From positions 186,001-250,000 of the forward strand of contig CANFHU010000001.1 of assembly GCA_947446925.1 (NCBI GenBank): 64,000 nucleotides of DNA. The letters are read 5' to 3'. Source of the stretch: Flavobacteriia bacterium (lineage in GTDB: Bacteria > Bacteroidota > Bacteroidia > Flavobacteriales_D > Crocinitomicaceae). Of the stretch, positions 35,357 through 45,072 are shown in pieces. Position 1 is the stretch's first letter, and each line of letters opens with the position of its first letter. The notes beneath the pieces were generated by a model, which was not told the DNA's origin, ran no database searches, and saw only the letters and a list, made by a program, of their open reading frames with translations. Both the position numbers and the translations under genes were made by a program.

Positions 35357-35680
35357 TTATCCGTTTTTACGGCCTTCTTTTTTTGTTTCTTTTACGTCTT
35401 TCTTATCTTGGTGTTGTTGTTTCTTATCTTCGCGCAATGCCTTTTTATCTTGGTTCAATTCCTTTTTATCGGCTTTTAACTCTTTTTTAGCTTCTTTAAC
35501 AGCATCTTTATCTCCAGCAGTTTTAGCATCTTTTAAAGCGTCTTTGTCTTTCTTAACTGCTTCTTTGTCTGTTTTAATTTGCTCTTTTTGTGCTTTTTTT
35601 GCGTCATTTTTTGTTGCATCTTGTGCAAATAATGTAGTTCCTGCTAATACTACTAAAACGGATAAAACTAACTTTTTCAT
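35357..35680 (-). CDS. Small secreted Lys/Asp-rich repeat protein
   Basis: A 107-aa protein with a signal peptide (MKKLVLSVLVVLAGTTLFAQ) followed by a highly charged helix of irregular units such as KTDKEAV-KKDKDAL-KDAKTAG. Almost all residues after position 25 are K, D, E, A or Q, suggesting a long single helix or disordered polymer in the periplasm or outside the cell. Similar low-complexity proteins occur in Bacteroidota without known function. Confidence 0.7.
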   Translation of the reverse strand: MKKLVLSVLVVLAGTTLFAQDATKNDAKKAQKEQIKTDKEAVKKDKDALKDAKTAGDKDAVKEAKKELKADKKELNQDKKALREDKKQQHQDKKDVKETKKEGRKNG

Positions 35681-35791
35681 AATTTCTATTTTTAAATGGT
35701 TTATGTATCTATGACTAACGGTACATAGAAAGGTTTAAAATAGAATTGAAAAAAAATATGAAAAAAATTTATATAATTGATTTATAGATGT

Positions 35792-37174
35792 TTATTTGAA
35801 AACTTTATTTCCAAATAATTCTCGATCTCGTAAATCCATTTGTTCTAACCATTTCAAAAAAGATTCAAAAAACATGTCGCCTTTCATTTTATACCCAGAT
35901 GCCGTAAAATGTACCAAATCGTAACGCATTAATCCATATTTATACCAAGTTGTAGAGGAACCTAATTCACCCATAATTCCATACATATCCCAAACCGCAC
36001 CCTCGTATTTCTTCGCTAATTCACGAATCATCTCTCGTTCACGGGCAACATTTCGATTTAAAAACTTCTTTTTAAAGTGTGCATCATTTGGCACAGTCAA
36101 TAAAATCGCACAGTTGGGATTTACGCGAAGTACTAACTGAATAAGCGAATCTAAATTTGCTTTAAAAACTTCCGGCCGGAAATCTTTGTACAGCACATTT
36201 GCATCATTTGTTCCTACTGAAAATGCGAAGAAATCGGGAGGTAATTCACGTAATTGTTCTTCAAATAACTTATTTCCTAGATGTGTAGGAAGCGAAGCAC
36301 CATTCACTCCTATAGTAGTATAGGAAATCCCAGGTTGATTATTTGATAACTGAAATCCTAGTAATCGAAATTTATACGGTACATGACTTTGTTTGGTCAA
36401 AATCAAATGGAATTTATCTAAATTTTTGTCAAAATGTATATCTGTATATCCAACATTCACATTAGTTTGAACTCGAATGACAAATGTATCGTTTTCAGCG
36501 AAGGAGAAAGTATAAGGAAAAACACCTTTATTATGGTAGACACGCACCCTATCAAACACTGGTTTTACCTGAGTTTTTTTATAATTAAAGCGAATATCAA
36601 TAATTGAATCTGTTGTTTCTAATACCATTCCTAACAAACCATAGTCTAAAGAATCTGGTCGCTCAAGGGTACTTCGGTAATTGATCCATTTATTTGGAGA
36701 ACGGAAGGTGTAATTTCGAGGATTATTCGTTTTTGCTAAATCAAATGGAAATATCCAACCACGTTCACCCGGTAAACCATTCCAATTGGTTTGCAACAAT
36801 GTACGCATTTCGTGTGTATACACATCTGCTTGTAAATGAGAACCTCCAATATGGTAAAAGTTAAGTTTTCGATCTTTAAAACGCACCATCTGCTTAATAT
36901 CGAAATACAATTTCTCAAAATTTGGACTTCCTTTGGTATAAAATTGATAATGGTTACGTTCTAAATGTATAAAAGGATAAGTTGTTGTATATGAAGAATC
37001 AATTATACCAAAGAATTTACGATTCTTATATTCATTCAATGCAACCTGATTAACTTTCAATTCCTTGGTTTCTTCCGTGCAACTTTGAAAAAACAAACAT
37101 GAAAAAGTAATCACTACAAAAAAAATGTATTGTATGTATCGAGAACCAATAAGTAATTGTATATACTTCATCAA
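35792..37174 (-). CDS. SGNH/GDSL-type hydrolase, exported
   Basis: A 460-aa protein with an N-terminal hydrophobic segment (about 13-32) ending in a lipobox-like F-Q-S-C. Block I reads HIGGSHLQAD (about 103; nucleophile Ser in GGSH instead of GDSH), block III is FSVGTNDANV (about 310), and the C-terminal D-x-x-H is DLVHFTASG (about 427). This matches envelope SGNH esterases that act on acetylated polysaccharides or peptidoglycan. It is followed closely upstream by the VanZ-like gene in the same direction. The substrate cannot be told. Confidence 0.8.
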   Translation of the reverse strand: MMKYIQLLIGSRYIQYIFFVVITFSCLFFQSCTEETKELKVNQVALNEYKNRKFFGIIDSSYTTTYPFIHLERNHYQFYTKGSPNFEKLYFDIKQMVRFKDRKLNFYHIGGSHLQADVYTHEMRTLLQTNWNGLPGERGWIFPFDLAKTNNPRNYTFRSPNKWINYRSTLERPDSLDYGLLGMVLETTDSIIDIRFNYKKTQVKPVFDRVRVYHNKGVFPYTFSFAENDTFVIRVQTNVNVGYTDIHFDKNLDKFHLILTKQSHVPYKFRLLGFQLSNNQPGISYTTIGVNGASLPTHLGNKLFEEQLRELPPDFFAFSVGTNDANVLYKDFRPEVFKANLDSLIQLVLRVNPNCAILLTVPNDAHFKKKFLNRNVAREREMIRELAKKYEGAVWDMYGIMGELGSSTTWYKYGLMRYDLVHFTASGYKMKGDMFFESFLKWLEQMDLRDRELFGNKVFK

Positions 37175-37204
37175 GTATGTTTTAACGAAAATTTTGCAAA
37201 AAAG

Positions 37205-37588
37205 TTACGCATCCAAAATTGGTATTAATCGGAAACGTTGCGCTAATTTTAAGATTAAAAAACTAATGATAATTCCTAAATAATTTGCAAGTAGATCAAA
37301 AATACTAGCATTTCTATAGGGGATGAAAACATGTAAAGACTCACAAAAAGATGCAAAAATAAATCCATAGATAAGTAGGATTCTAGGTAAAATAGCTATA
37401 CGACCCAAGTAACAAAGAATCATAAAGGGTGCGAAGATCATGCAATGAACGATATGATCCGAACGGAAGCCAAAATAAACACTACTTAATCGAAAAGTTC
37501 CGTCTAATGGAATTATCAACAAAAGAAGAATAATTGAGATATACAAGTAAAAAAACTTTTTGTACGTACTAGAAGTGAAGTGAATCAT
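37205..37588 (-). CDS. VanZ-like family membrane protein
   Basis: A 127-aa protein with four hydrophobic helices. The conserved FRSDHIVHCMIFAPF (about 41-55) and the later FIPYRNASIFDLLANYLG (about 89-106) are typical of VanZ-like proteins. Members are small membrane proteins of mostly unknown function; VanZ itself affects teicoplanin sensitivity. It lies 30 bp upstream of the SGNH hydrolase gene, with likely co-transcription. Confidence 0.85.
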   Translation of the reverse strand: MIHFTSSTYKKFFYLYISIILLLLIIPLDGTFRLSSVYFGFRSDHIVHCMIFAPFMILCYLGRIAILPRILLIYGFIFASFCESLHVFIPYRNASIFDLLANYLGIIISFLILKLAQRFRLIPILDA

Positions 37589-37604
37589 TTTACAGAAAAA
37601 AACA

Positions 37605-37629
37605 AAAGGCTACCAAAATGATAGCCTTT
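37605..37629 (-). terminator. Terminator after the universal stress gene
   Basis: An 8-bp stem AAAGGCTA/TAGCCTTT, with T-rich sequence on the minus strand side. It lies 20 bp past the stop at 37649. Confidence 0.75.
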
Positions 37630-37648
37630 AAAATAGATATTATAGTTT

Positions 37649-38461
37649 CTACCCTAAAGAAAAAGCAGAAATATTTTTTCGTGGATTTAAAATTAAGATT
37701 GGAATATTTGCTTCGTTCGTAAGTAAGTATTCTTCCGGATTAGAAATTAAACCAGAAAGTATATTACCACGATTCAAGTTCATGATCGTAATTAGATCTG
37801 CTTCCACAGTTTCTGCATGTTTTAATACTTCTTTTTCAAAGTTTTTAGGGTTTAAGAACGAAATGTCATACTTAATTCCTTTTTCTCCTAAGAACTTTTG
37901 AGCGAATTTGATATTTACTTTTACTTGAGAACGGAAAATATCATCTTTTTCATCTGGAATAACTACATGCACTTTAGAATTAAAATATTGTGCAATGTTT
38001 GCAACATATCCTAATTTTTGTTTTGTTTCAGCATTTAAATCTAAAGGAACAACAATAGAATCATAACCAGTTGCACCAATTTCTTTTTGTTGAACTACAA
38101 TAAAAGGTACTTCTGAATGCGTAATCACTTTAAGCGCATGAGAACCTGTAATTTGTTGCCATCCTTTAATTCCATGGGTTCCCATGAAAATTAATTCTGC
38201 GTGATGTTCCGCAGCAAAATCACCGATATCTTCAAAAATATTTCCAACACGAACCGATGGAACTAATTCTACATCGGATTTTTTATCGATAATAACTTTT
38301 TTCAATTGTGCTTCTGCAGCGTCAATTTCTTTTAGTTTTCCAACAACGTGTAATAAGTATATACGTGCATTTACGATTTTTGCAGACGCAATTGCATGAT
38401 TAAGAGCATTGTCAGCTACTGGAGTGAAGTCATGAGGTACAACAAATACTTTATGATTCAT
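37649..38461 (-). CDS. Universal stress protein with two tandem Usp domains
   Basis: A 270-aa protein starting at ATG 38461 (MNHKVFVVPHDFTPVADNAL). The longer frame to 38503 would start inside the -7 box, so it is rejected. The first Usp domain (about 1-135) has the nucleotide-binding block GTHGIKGWQQITGSHALKVI; the second (about 140-270) is more diverged. Tandem-domain Usps respond to stress and bind ATP or other ligands. It is transcribed divergently from the GH3 gene. Confidence 0.9.
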   Translation of the reverse strand: MNHKVFVVPHDFTPVADNALNHAIASAKIVNARIYLLHVVGKLKEIDAAEAQLKKVIIDKKSDVELVPSVRVGNIFEDIGDFAAEHHAELIFMGTHGIKGWQQITGSHALKVITHSEVPFIVVQQKEIGATGYDSIVVPLDLNAETKQKLGYVANIAQYFNSKVHVVIPDEKDDIFRSQVKVNIKFAQKFLGEKGIKYDISFLNPKNFEKEVLKHAETVEADLITIMNLNRGNILSGLISNPEEYLLTNEANIPILILNPRKNISAFSLG

Positions 38462-38500
38462 ATGGTTTAAATTTAATAAGTTATGTATAAAAAACTGACA

Positions 38501-38508
38501 CAAAAGTA
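38501..38508 (-). promoter_or_regulatory. -7 box (TACTTTTG) for the universal stress gene
   Basis: A TAnnTTTG match on the minus strand, 39 bp upstream of the ATG at 38461. Confidence 0.55.
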
Positions 38509-38674
38509 GTCAATTCACCATATTAAATAACGTGTTTTTCTGTAAAAGTTGTGGGATTTTATAAAAAATTAAGAAAATTAACCTAAACAACTGATTTATT
38601 AATACATACTTAATATGCGTATCTATTTTTAGCATGAATTTTGGTACTGCTCAAATTACTAAAAAATAGTTGTT

Positions 38675-40192
38675 ATGAAATTTGTTGGAAGGTTAGTAAA
38701 ACAAACAGCAAAAATAGAGTACAAACGAAGTTTAAAAAAAGATTTATCCTTTGGTTTACAATTAGATACTTTACAAAAACTCTTAAAAATAGCGAAACGA
38801 ACAGCCTTAGGGAAAACCTATAAATTTACCAAGATTTTATCCCAAACTGAAATCATAGAACAATTTCAAAAAGAAGTCCCAATCCAAAATTATGATGAAT
38901 TTTATGCTACTTGGCTAAAGTATGCCATCGAAGGAAAAAAGAATGTTATTTGGCCTGGAAAAATAAATCACTATGCTCTTTCTTCCGGAACAACTGGATC
39001 TCCGAGTAAACAAATTCCGATCACGAAACAAATGATCAAATCGTTTCAAAAAACGAGTTTGAAACAGATTGTCACGCTTTGCCAGTTAGATTTACCAATA
39101 GAATTTTTCCAAAAACAAGTATTAGTGGTTGGTGGTTCTTCCAAATTGACAAAAATGGGTAAAAGGTATGAAGGTGATTTAAGTGGAATTTTAAAAAAAC
39201 ACACGAAAAAAATCGCAACGCCATTTACAAAACCATCCAAACGTATTAGCGACATAAAAGATTGGAACAAAAAATTAGAGAAAATAGTCGAAGAAGCACC
39301 TAAATGGGATATTGGAATAATCGCCGGGATTCCAAGTTGGTGTGTATTAGTAATGGAGGAAATTGTGCGTAAACATCAGTTGCAATCCATACACGATATT
39401 TGGCCAAATCTGAAAGTATATATTCATGGCGGAATTTTTATAGAACCCTACGAAAAACGCTTAGCGCAAGTATGCGCTAAACCATTATTTCAATTCGATA
39501 CCTACCTTGCAAGCGAAGGATATTTTGCATACCAATTAAATGAAAATGAAAAGGTTATGCGACTTTTAATCGATAATGGGGTGTTTTTTGAATTTATACC
39601 ATTCAACGCTACCTATTTTGATTCGGAAGGTAACTTAATCGATCCACACAAAGCATATACCTTAGCGGAAGTAAAAGAAGGGATGGATTATGCTTTAATT
39701 ATCACCACGAATGCTGGCTTATGGCGTTACCAATTAGGAGACACGATTCGTTTCACAAATGTGGCTAAACGCGAAATTAAAATTACTGGAAGAACGAAAC
39801 AATACCTTTCCTTAGCAGGTGAACATTTATCGCTAGATAACATTCGTGAAGGATTAGTGGAAGTTAGCAAGGAACTAAACATTGTAATAGAAGAATTTAC
39901 AGTTTTCGCAAACGAAGAAAAAGCAAACCATACTTGGTATATTGGTACAGACAAAAAAATAGACATCGAAATCTTACAAAATTGTTTGGATAAACATTTG
40001 TCAATCTTGAATGATGATTATAAATCCGCACGAAAAAACACCCTTGGGAAACCTAATATTCATCTGATTTCTAGCAACTTATTTTATGCCTATTTAGCTA
40101 AGATTGGGAAATTAGGAGCGCAAAATAAATTCCCTAGAATTCTGCGAGGACAACAAAAAATTAATTGGGTAGAATTTCTTAAAAACAACTGA
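38675..40192 (+). CDS. GH3-family acyl-adenylate-forming enzyme
   Basis: A 505-aa protein of the GH3 group (ANL superfamily), best known from plant auxin-conjugating enzymes but common in Bacteroidota. The ATP-binding P-loop is LSSGTTGSPSKQIPIT (about 103-118). Further blocks are DTYLASEGYFAYQL (about 271) and LWRYQLGDTIRF, then ITGRTKQYLSLAGEHLS (about 371) before the C-terminal lid. It would adenylate a carboxylic acid and transfer it to an amino or thiol acceptor; the bacterial substrate is unknown. It is transcribed divergently from the universal stress gene. Confidence 0.93.
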   Translation: MKFVGRLVKQTAKIEYKRSLKKDLSFGLQLDTLQKLLKIAKRTALGKTYKFTKILSQTEIIEQFQKEVPIQNYDEFYATWLKYAIEGKKNVIWPGKINHYALSSGTTGSPSKQIPITKQMIKSFQKTSLKQIVTLCQLDLPIEFFQKQVLVVGGSSKLTKMGKRYEGDLSGILKKHTKKIATPFTKPSKRISDIKDWNKKLEKIVEEAPKWDIGIIAGIPSWCVLVMEEIVRKHQLQSIHDIWPNLKVYIHGGIFIEPYEKRLAQVCAKPLFQFDTYLASEGYFAYQLNENEKVMRLLIDNGVFFEFIPFNATYFDSEGNLIDPHKAYTLAEVKEGMDYALIITTNAGLWRYQLGDTIRFTNVAKREIKITGRTKQYLSLAGEHLSLDNIREGLVEVSKELNIVIEEFTVFANEEKANHTWYIGTDKKIDIEILQNCLDKHLSILNDDYKSARKNTLGKPNIHLISSNLFYAYLAKIGKLGAQNKFPRILRGQQKINWVEFLKNN

Positions 40193-40219
40193 TTTTCCTC
40201 GCTACTCGCCACTTTTTAT

Positions 40220-40227
40220 TAATTTTG
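40220..40227 (+). promoter_or_regulatory. -7 box (TAATTTTG) for purM
   Basis: A TAnnTTTG match 16 bp before the ATG at 40244, suggesting a very short leader. Confidence 0.5.
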
Positions 40228-40243
40228 TGTTTTTCTATTCGTT

Positions 40244-41410
40244 ATGTCAGATACAAGATACAATTTACGTGGTGTTTCCGCTGGAAAAGAGGATGTTCAC
40301 AACGCAATTAAAAAAGTGGATAAAGGATTATTTCCACAAGCATTTTGCAAAATCGTTCCAGATACCCTTACCGGGGATGAAGACTATTGTGTTGTAATGC
40401 ACGCGGATGGTGCTGGTACAAAATCTTCCTTAGCCTACATGTACTGGAAAGAAACGGGTGATTTATCTGTTTGGAAAGGAATTGCACAAGATGCATTAAT
40501 CATGAATATTGATGATTTATTGTGTGTTGGAGCAGTAGATAACATTCTACTTTCTTCCACAATCGGTAGAAATAAAAACTTGGTTACCGGAGAAGTAATT
40601 TCTGCTATTATCAATGGTACCGAAGAATTATTGTCAGAATTAAGAAACCAAGGGATTGGAATTCAATCTACTGGTGGTGAAACTGCAGATGTAGGTGATT
40701 TAGTTCGAACTTTAATCGTGGATTCTACCGTTGTGTGTCGTATGAAACGCTCTGAAGTTATCTCTAACCACAACATCCAAGATGGAGATGTGATAATTGG
40801 ATTGGCATCCTTCGGACAAGCAAGTTATGAAACAAGTTATAACGGAGGAATGGGAAGTAATGGTTTAACTTCCGCACGCCACGATGTATTCTGCAAAGAA
40901 TTAGCAGAAAAATACCCAGAAAGTTTCGATCCTTCCGTACCTGAAGAATTGGTGTATTCCGGAAAATATAGATTAACAGATACCGTGGAAGGTAGTCCAA
41001 TTAATGCTGGTCAGTTGGTACTTTCACCAACACGAACATACGCGCCAATTATCAAGAAAATTTTAGATAATCACCGTGCTGAGATACATGGTATGGTACA
41101 TTGCAGTGGAGGAGCACAAACTAAGGTGTTACATTTCGTAGATAATGTGCATGTTATCAAGGATAGTTTATTTGATGTTCCACCATTATTCAAAACCATT
41201 CAAGAAGAATCCAATACGGAATGGAAAGAAATGTATAAAGTCTTCAACATGGGTCACCGTATGGAGATTTATGTTCCACAAGCGATTGCTGCAGAAATCA
41301 TTGCTATTTCTGAGTCTTTTAATGTTCCTGCAAAAATTGTGGGGCGTGTCGAAAAGCATAACGGCAAAAAATTAACTATCTCTTCCGAATTTGGAGAATT
41401 CATTTATTAA
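40244..41410 (+). CDS. purM: Phosphoribosylformylglycinamidine cyclo-ligase (AIR synthase)
   Basis: A 388-aa PurM-type ATPase that closes the imidazole ring in purine synthesis (FGAM to AIR). It has AIR-synthase hallmarks: MHADGAGTKSSLAYMYW (about 52-68), an AQDALIMNIDDLLCVGA metal/ATP block (about 85-101), TGGETADVGD (about 146), and the Gly-rich GLASFGQASYETSYNGGMG region. It is about 40 residues longer than the E. coli enzyme, as usual in Bacteroidota. prfA follows after 6 bp, so the two are co-transcribed. Confidence 0.92.
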   Translation: MSDTRYNLRGVSAGKEDVHNAIKKVDKGLFPQAFCKIVPDTLTGDEDYCVVMHADGAGTKSSLAYMYWKETGDLSVWKGIAQDALIMNIDDLLCVGAVDNILLSSTIGRNKNLVTGEVISAIINGTEELLSELRNQGIGIQSTGGETADVGDLVRTLIVDSTVVCRMKRSEVISNHNIQDGDVIIGLASFGQASYETSYNGGMGSNGLTSARHDVFCKELAEKYPESFDPSVPEELVYSGKYRLTDTVEGSPINAGQLVLSPTRTYAPIIKKILDNHRAEIHGMVHCSGGAQTKVLHFVDNVHVIKDSLFDVPPLFKTIQEESNTEWKEMYKVFNMGHRMEIYVPQAIAAEIIAISESFNVPAKIVGRVEKHNGKKLTISSEFGEFIY

Positions 41411-41416
41411 ACATCG

Positions 41417-42496
41417 ATGCAAGATTTATTAAAAAAATTAGAAGCGATTGAATATCGTTTTACCGAAGTAGGAACACTCATTGTCGATCCAGATATCATC
41501 TCGGACATGGACCGCTATGTGAAACTGAACAAAGAGTACAAAGAATTAGAAGAGGTCGTTAACGCCTACAAAAAATATAAAAACATCATCGATAACCTTC
41601 AAAGTTCGAAAGAATTACTATCCATTGAAGAAGATCCAGAAATGCGAGAAATGGCAAAGATGGAAATTGATGCGTTAGAAAATACACGCCCTGTATTAGA
41701 AGAGGAATTGAAAGTGCTTTTGATACCAAAAGATCCAGAGGATAATAAAAATGCGATCATGGAGCTCCGCGCAGGGACTGGTGGCGATGAAGCATGTATA
41801 TTCGTGGAGGATTGTTTCCGAATGTACACCTTGTTTTTCAAAGAGATGGGATGGCATTATGAAATTCTAAATTCACAAGAAGGAGGAACAAAAGGGATTA
41901 AAGAGATTTCGTTGGAAATTTCTGGAGATGGGATTTATGGTATGCTTAAATTTGAGTCTGGAGTTCACCGTGTACAACGTATACCTGAAACGGAATCTCA
42001 AGGTCGAGTTCATACCTCAGCCATTACAGTGGCAATATTACCAGAAGCAGAAGAGGTGGATTTTGAACTAGACATGAATGATGTACGTAAAGATACGTTT
42101 AGAGCATCCGGCGCTGGTGGTCAACATATTAACAAAACAGAGTCTGCGATACGATTAACGCACATTCCTACCAATACAGTTGTTGAGTGTCAGGATGGTC
42201 GTTCACAACACAAAAACTTAGCGATGGCAATCTCGGTACTTCGATCTCGTTTATATCAAAAAGAATTAGATCGTGTGCATGAAGAACGTGCTGCTAAACG
42301 TAAAACATTGGTTTCAACCGGGGATAGATCTGCGAAAATCAGAACCTATAATTACCCACAAGGGCGTATTACAGATCACCGAATTAATAAAACGATTTAT
42401 AATCTATCCGCATTCATGAATGGAGACATCAAAGACATGATTGATTCGTTAAAAATGGCAGAAAATGCAGAAAGAATGCGTGGTGAAGCAGAATAA
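41417..42496 (+). CDS. prfA: Peptide chain release factor 1
   Basis: A 359-aa class I release factor recognising UAA and UAG. The stop-codon-reading domain contains GVHRVQRIPETESQGRVHTS (about 178-197), where P-E-T is the RF1 P-x-T motif. The catalytic GGQ lies in ASGAGGQHINKTES (about 235). The length is typical of RF1. It lies 6 bp downstream of purM, a common Bacteroidota pairing. Confidence 0.97.
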   Translation: MQDLLKKLEAIEYRFTEVGTLIVDPDIISDMDRYVKLNKEYKELEEVVNAYKKYKNIIDNLQSSKELLSIEEDPEMREMAKMEIDALENTRPVLEEELKVLLIPKDPEDNKNAIMELRAGTGGDEACIFVEDCFRMYTLFFKEMGWHYEILNSQEGGTKGIKEISLEISGDGIYGMLKFESGVHRVQRIPETESQGRVHTSAITVAILPEAEEVDFELDMNDVRKDTFRASGAGGQHINKTESAIRLTHIPTNTVVECQDGRSQHKNLAMAISVLRSRLYQKELDRVHEERAAKRKTLVSTGDRSAKIRTYNYPQGRITDHRINKTIYNLSAFMNGDIKDMIDSLKMAENAERMRGEAE

Positions 42497-42535
42497 TGAG
42501 TTGAGAGTTAAGAGCGACGAGTTAAGATTTTACAT

Positions 42536-43198
42536 ATGAAGTATTTAATTTTTTTGGTGGTATTTTTTACATTGACTTCGTGTGTGGAGATCATCGATGA
42601 TTTGACATTTAAAAGCGACGGATCTGGAACGTTTAAATATACCCTAAACTTAAGTGCAAGTAAAGTAAAAGTAAACTCCATTTTAGCATTAGATAGTTTA
42701 GACGGAAAAAAAGTTCCTTCTATACAAGAGATTAAAGATAAAATAAGCAAATACAAAGAACTCATTGCGCAAAAAGAAGGAATATCTAACGTAAAAGTAG
42801 AAACTGACTTTGCCAATTTCATCCTCAAAATTCAATGTGATTTCACTTCCATCATTGCATTGCAAAAAGCAATTAAAGAAATTGTTATTGATGAAAGTAA
42901 AAACAAAAAAGAAATTGAATCCTATTGGTTAACATGGGAAGGAAACAAACTTACTCGTTCCGTTCCTTCCATTACAGGCGATTTGACTGCACGACTAAAA
43001 AAAGAGGACATAGAAGGTTTAAAAAAAGGTAATTATATGTCTATCACGCGTTTTGACAGACCTATTGACAAGTGTGAGAATACAGCAAGTTTAATTTCCG
43101 CAAACAAAATGGCTGTGATGCTTAAAATTACTCCTTATGCATTGATACAAAATGTCAATTTATTAGAAAACAGCATTGTATTAAGCGATAAAAAATAG
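42536..43198 (+). CDS. Lipoprotein of unknown function
   Basis: A 220-aa protein with lipobox L-T-S-C (about Cys16). The mature part starts VEIIDDLTFKSDGSGTF, a beta-strand pattern seen in small Bacteroidota lipoproteins, followed by a helical stretch (about 60-80) and a second alpha/beta half. No enzymatic motif. It is the first of three rightward envelope genes (42.54-46.40 kb) with gaps of 9 and 5 bp. Confidence 0.65.
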   Translation: MKYLIFLVVFFTLTSCVEIIDDLTFKSDGSGTFKYTLNLSASKVKVNSILALDSLDGKKVPSIQEIKDKISKYKELIAQKEGISNVKVETDFANFILKIQCDFTSIIALQKAIKEIVIDESKNKKEIESYWLTWEGNKLTRSVPSITGDLTARLKKEDIEGLKKGNYMSITRFDRPIDKCENTASLISANKMAVMLKITPYALIQNVNLLENSIVLSDKK

Positions 43199-43207
43199 AA
43201 GATACCT

Positions 43208-45067
43208 ATGAAAAATATATGCTTACTTATTATTTGTTTTTTTAGCCTGATCTCCTTTGGGCAAACTTCAGATGATTTAATTCCAAAAGAAGCGGTAACC
43301 GTTTTGGGAATTAACAACACTTCTTTACTGAAAAAAATTTCAATGGATTCCTTAATTCAGTATGAATTCATGGAAGAAGTGCAATCCGAAATGTTTGATG
43401 GATCTGCAGACAACAAAACATTAAAAGATGCAGGATTTGATTTTGGACAAAAATTACACGTTTTCAATGGAAAAACATCCAATTATGAAGTTTCTGGATT
43501 TTCATTCGGTATAAGTAATTTAAAAGATTTACTATTAGTTTTTGACGATTTTGATAAAGTTAAAAGTCCAATAAACGGAATAGATTATTACAATTCCTAT
43601 TTTAATCATTTAATCATCCGTGGGAAGTCTGGATTAGTATTACGCGTAGATCCATCTTACGAAAAAATAAAACACGTAACAGATTCTATCTGGATTAAAC
43701 GAGGAAATGGCTATTTTTTTGACGATAAAGATAAAAAAGGAGACAATGAAGGCGATGAGGAAGCAGAAGAACCAATTGGTAAAATACTAAAAAATGGCGA
43801 GTTAGAAGCCGATGATTCCGAAGTTAAGTTAAATGCAAAAGACCTCATCAACAAAACGTATTGGGAACTAAAAGACAGTGTGACAAATGATTTACAAGTA
43901 AAATATTTACAAAATATTTTGGTGGAAATCTTTGAAAAAAACATCCATTTAAAAAGTCAAGACAGCAAATTTGCAACGCAATTAACCCATGAATCCGAAG
44001 GGATTTTCTACATGGATAATTCGCGTAACTTACAAAATGCAAAAGGATTATGGTATTTTCAAACCATGTTCCCTGAATTATTTAAAGATATCAAAACATT
44101 ATATTCCGGGAATATTGTAGTTGGTGATATCTATTTAAAAGACAACTCCATTGAGTTTAAACTTCAAGCTAACTATGGAGAAGACCTAGGGAAAATCTAT
44201 GCAAAACTAAATAGCACTAAGTTTGATAAAAATGTATTGCGTTACATACATGAAGATTGTGCTGGATTCTTTACGTATAATATCAACTTGAAGGAAGGAT
44301 ATAGACAAGCGTATGATATTATAATTCCTTTATTGAGTAAGCAAAAAGATCCTAGAGTAACGAGCAATGTATTAAAAGCAGAACTATTGAATGAGTTCGT
44401 CAATTTGGACGCCTTGTTTGACACTTACCAAGGAAGTATGTTCGGAACATTTAACGGAGTTAAAAAAGTAAAAACAAAACGTATCGAATTTAGTTACGAT
44501 GAAAAAACATTTGAATACAGTGAGAAAGAAATTATAGGAGAAGAAGAAATGCCGATGTTTACTGTTGGATTCTCGACAGGAAGGGCAGATATTCCGGAGA
44601 AAATCTTGAATTACATGGGGAAAATGACTACCCGTTTTAAGAAAACTGACAATTATTGGAAAATTGACGACGCAATTTTTAATTCAATACCAGTCTATGT
44701 AATTAATCGTAATGGCTTATTGGTAATTACAAACGATGAAAGTTTAGCGATTGAAAATCTAGATGGATATGGAAATAAATCACTTTCAGGTAAAAAAGCG
44801 AAAAACGCAAAGAAAAGTAAGTTTATGTATTCCTATTTTAATATTGGCGAAGTATTGAGTAAAATTCCAAAACAAGTGTTTACTGCAAAACAAAATAAAG
44901 TATTAGATTCCATGCGTGGAAAAGAAGGATACATCGAAATGACTACGTTAAAAACTTCTAGTTCGTATACTGATTTTGAAATCAATTATTACTTTCAAGG
45001 AAAATATACCGACTCTGGTAAATACTTATTAGACCTTATTAATTCAGCATTTATATTGGCTAAATAA
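43208..45067 (+). CDS. Secreted DUF4836-like protein
   Basis: A 619-aa protein with a signal peptide (about 1-19, ending FSLISFGQ). The mature part begins with a block on IPKEAVTVLGINNTSLLKKI that resembles the start of DUF4836-type surface proteins. An acidic low-complexity stretch (about 175-210) interrupts it; the rest is alpha/beta with repeated 'LKDNSIEFKLQANY'-like strands. The next gene has a related start, so the two are probably distant paralogues. Function unknown. Confidence 0.55.
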   Translation: MKNICLLIICFFSLISFGQTSDDLIPKEAVTVLGINNTSLLKKISMDSLIQYEFMEEVQSEMFDGSADNKTLKDAGFDFGQKLHVFNGKTSNYEVSGFSFGISNLKDLLLVFDDFDKVKSPINGIDYYNSYFNHLIIRGKSGLVLRVDPSYEKIKHVTDSIWIKRGNGYFFDDKDKKGDNEGDEEAEEPIGKILKNGELEADDSEVKLNAKDLINKTYWELKDSVTNDLQVKYLQNILVEIFEKNIHLKSQDSKFATQLTHESEGIFYMDNSRNLQNAKGLWYFQTMFPELFKDIKTLYSGNIVVGDIYLKDNSIEFKLQANYGEDLGKIYAKLNSTKFDKNVLRYIHEDCAGFFTYNINLKEGYRQAYDIIIPLLSKQKDPRVTSNVLKAELLNEFVNLDALFDTYQGSMFGTFNGVKKVKTKRIEFSYDEKTFEYSEKEIIGEEEMPMFTVGFSTGRADIPEKILNYMGKMTTRFKKTDNYWKIDDAIFNSIPVYVINRNGLLVITNDESLAIENLDGYGNKSLSGKKAKNAKKSKFMYSYFNIGEVLSKIPKQVFTAKQNKVLDSMRGKEGYIEMTTLKTSSSYTDFEINYYFQGKYTDSGKYLLDLINSAFILAK

Positions 45068-45072
45068 ATAAT

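Noticed and set aside
35325-35714. Plus-strand 129-aa Ser/Phe-rich frame opposite the Lys-rich protein
   Set aside because: It is an antisense shadow of the Lys codons; the minus-strand frame has a clear signal peptide.
38462-38503. Upstream extension of the universal stress protein frame
   Set aside because: It would put the start codon inside the -7 box. The segment is not Usp-like, and the ATG at 38461 fits the family start.
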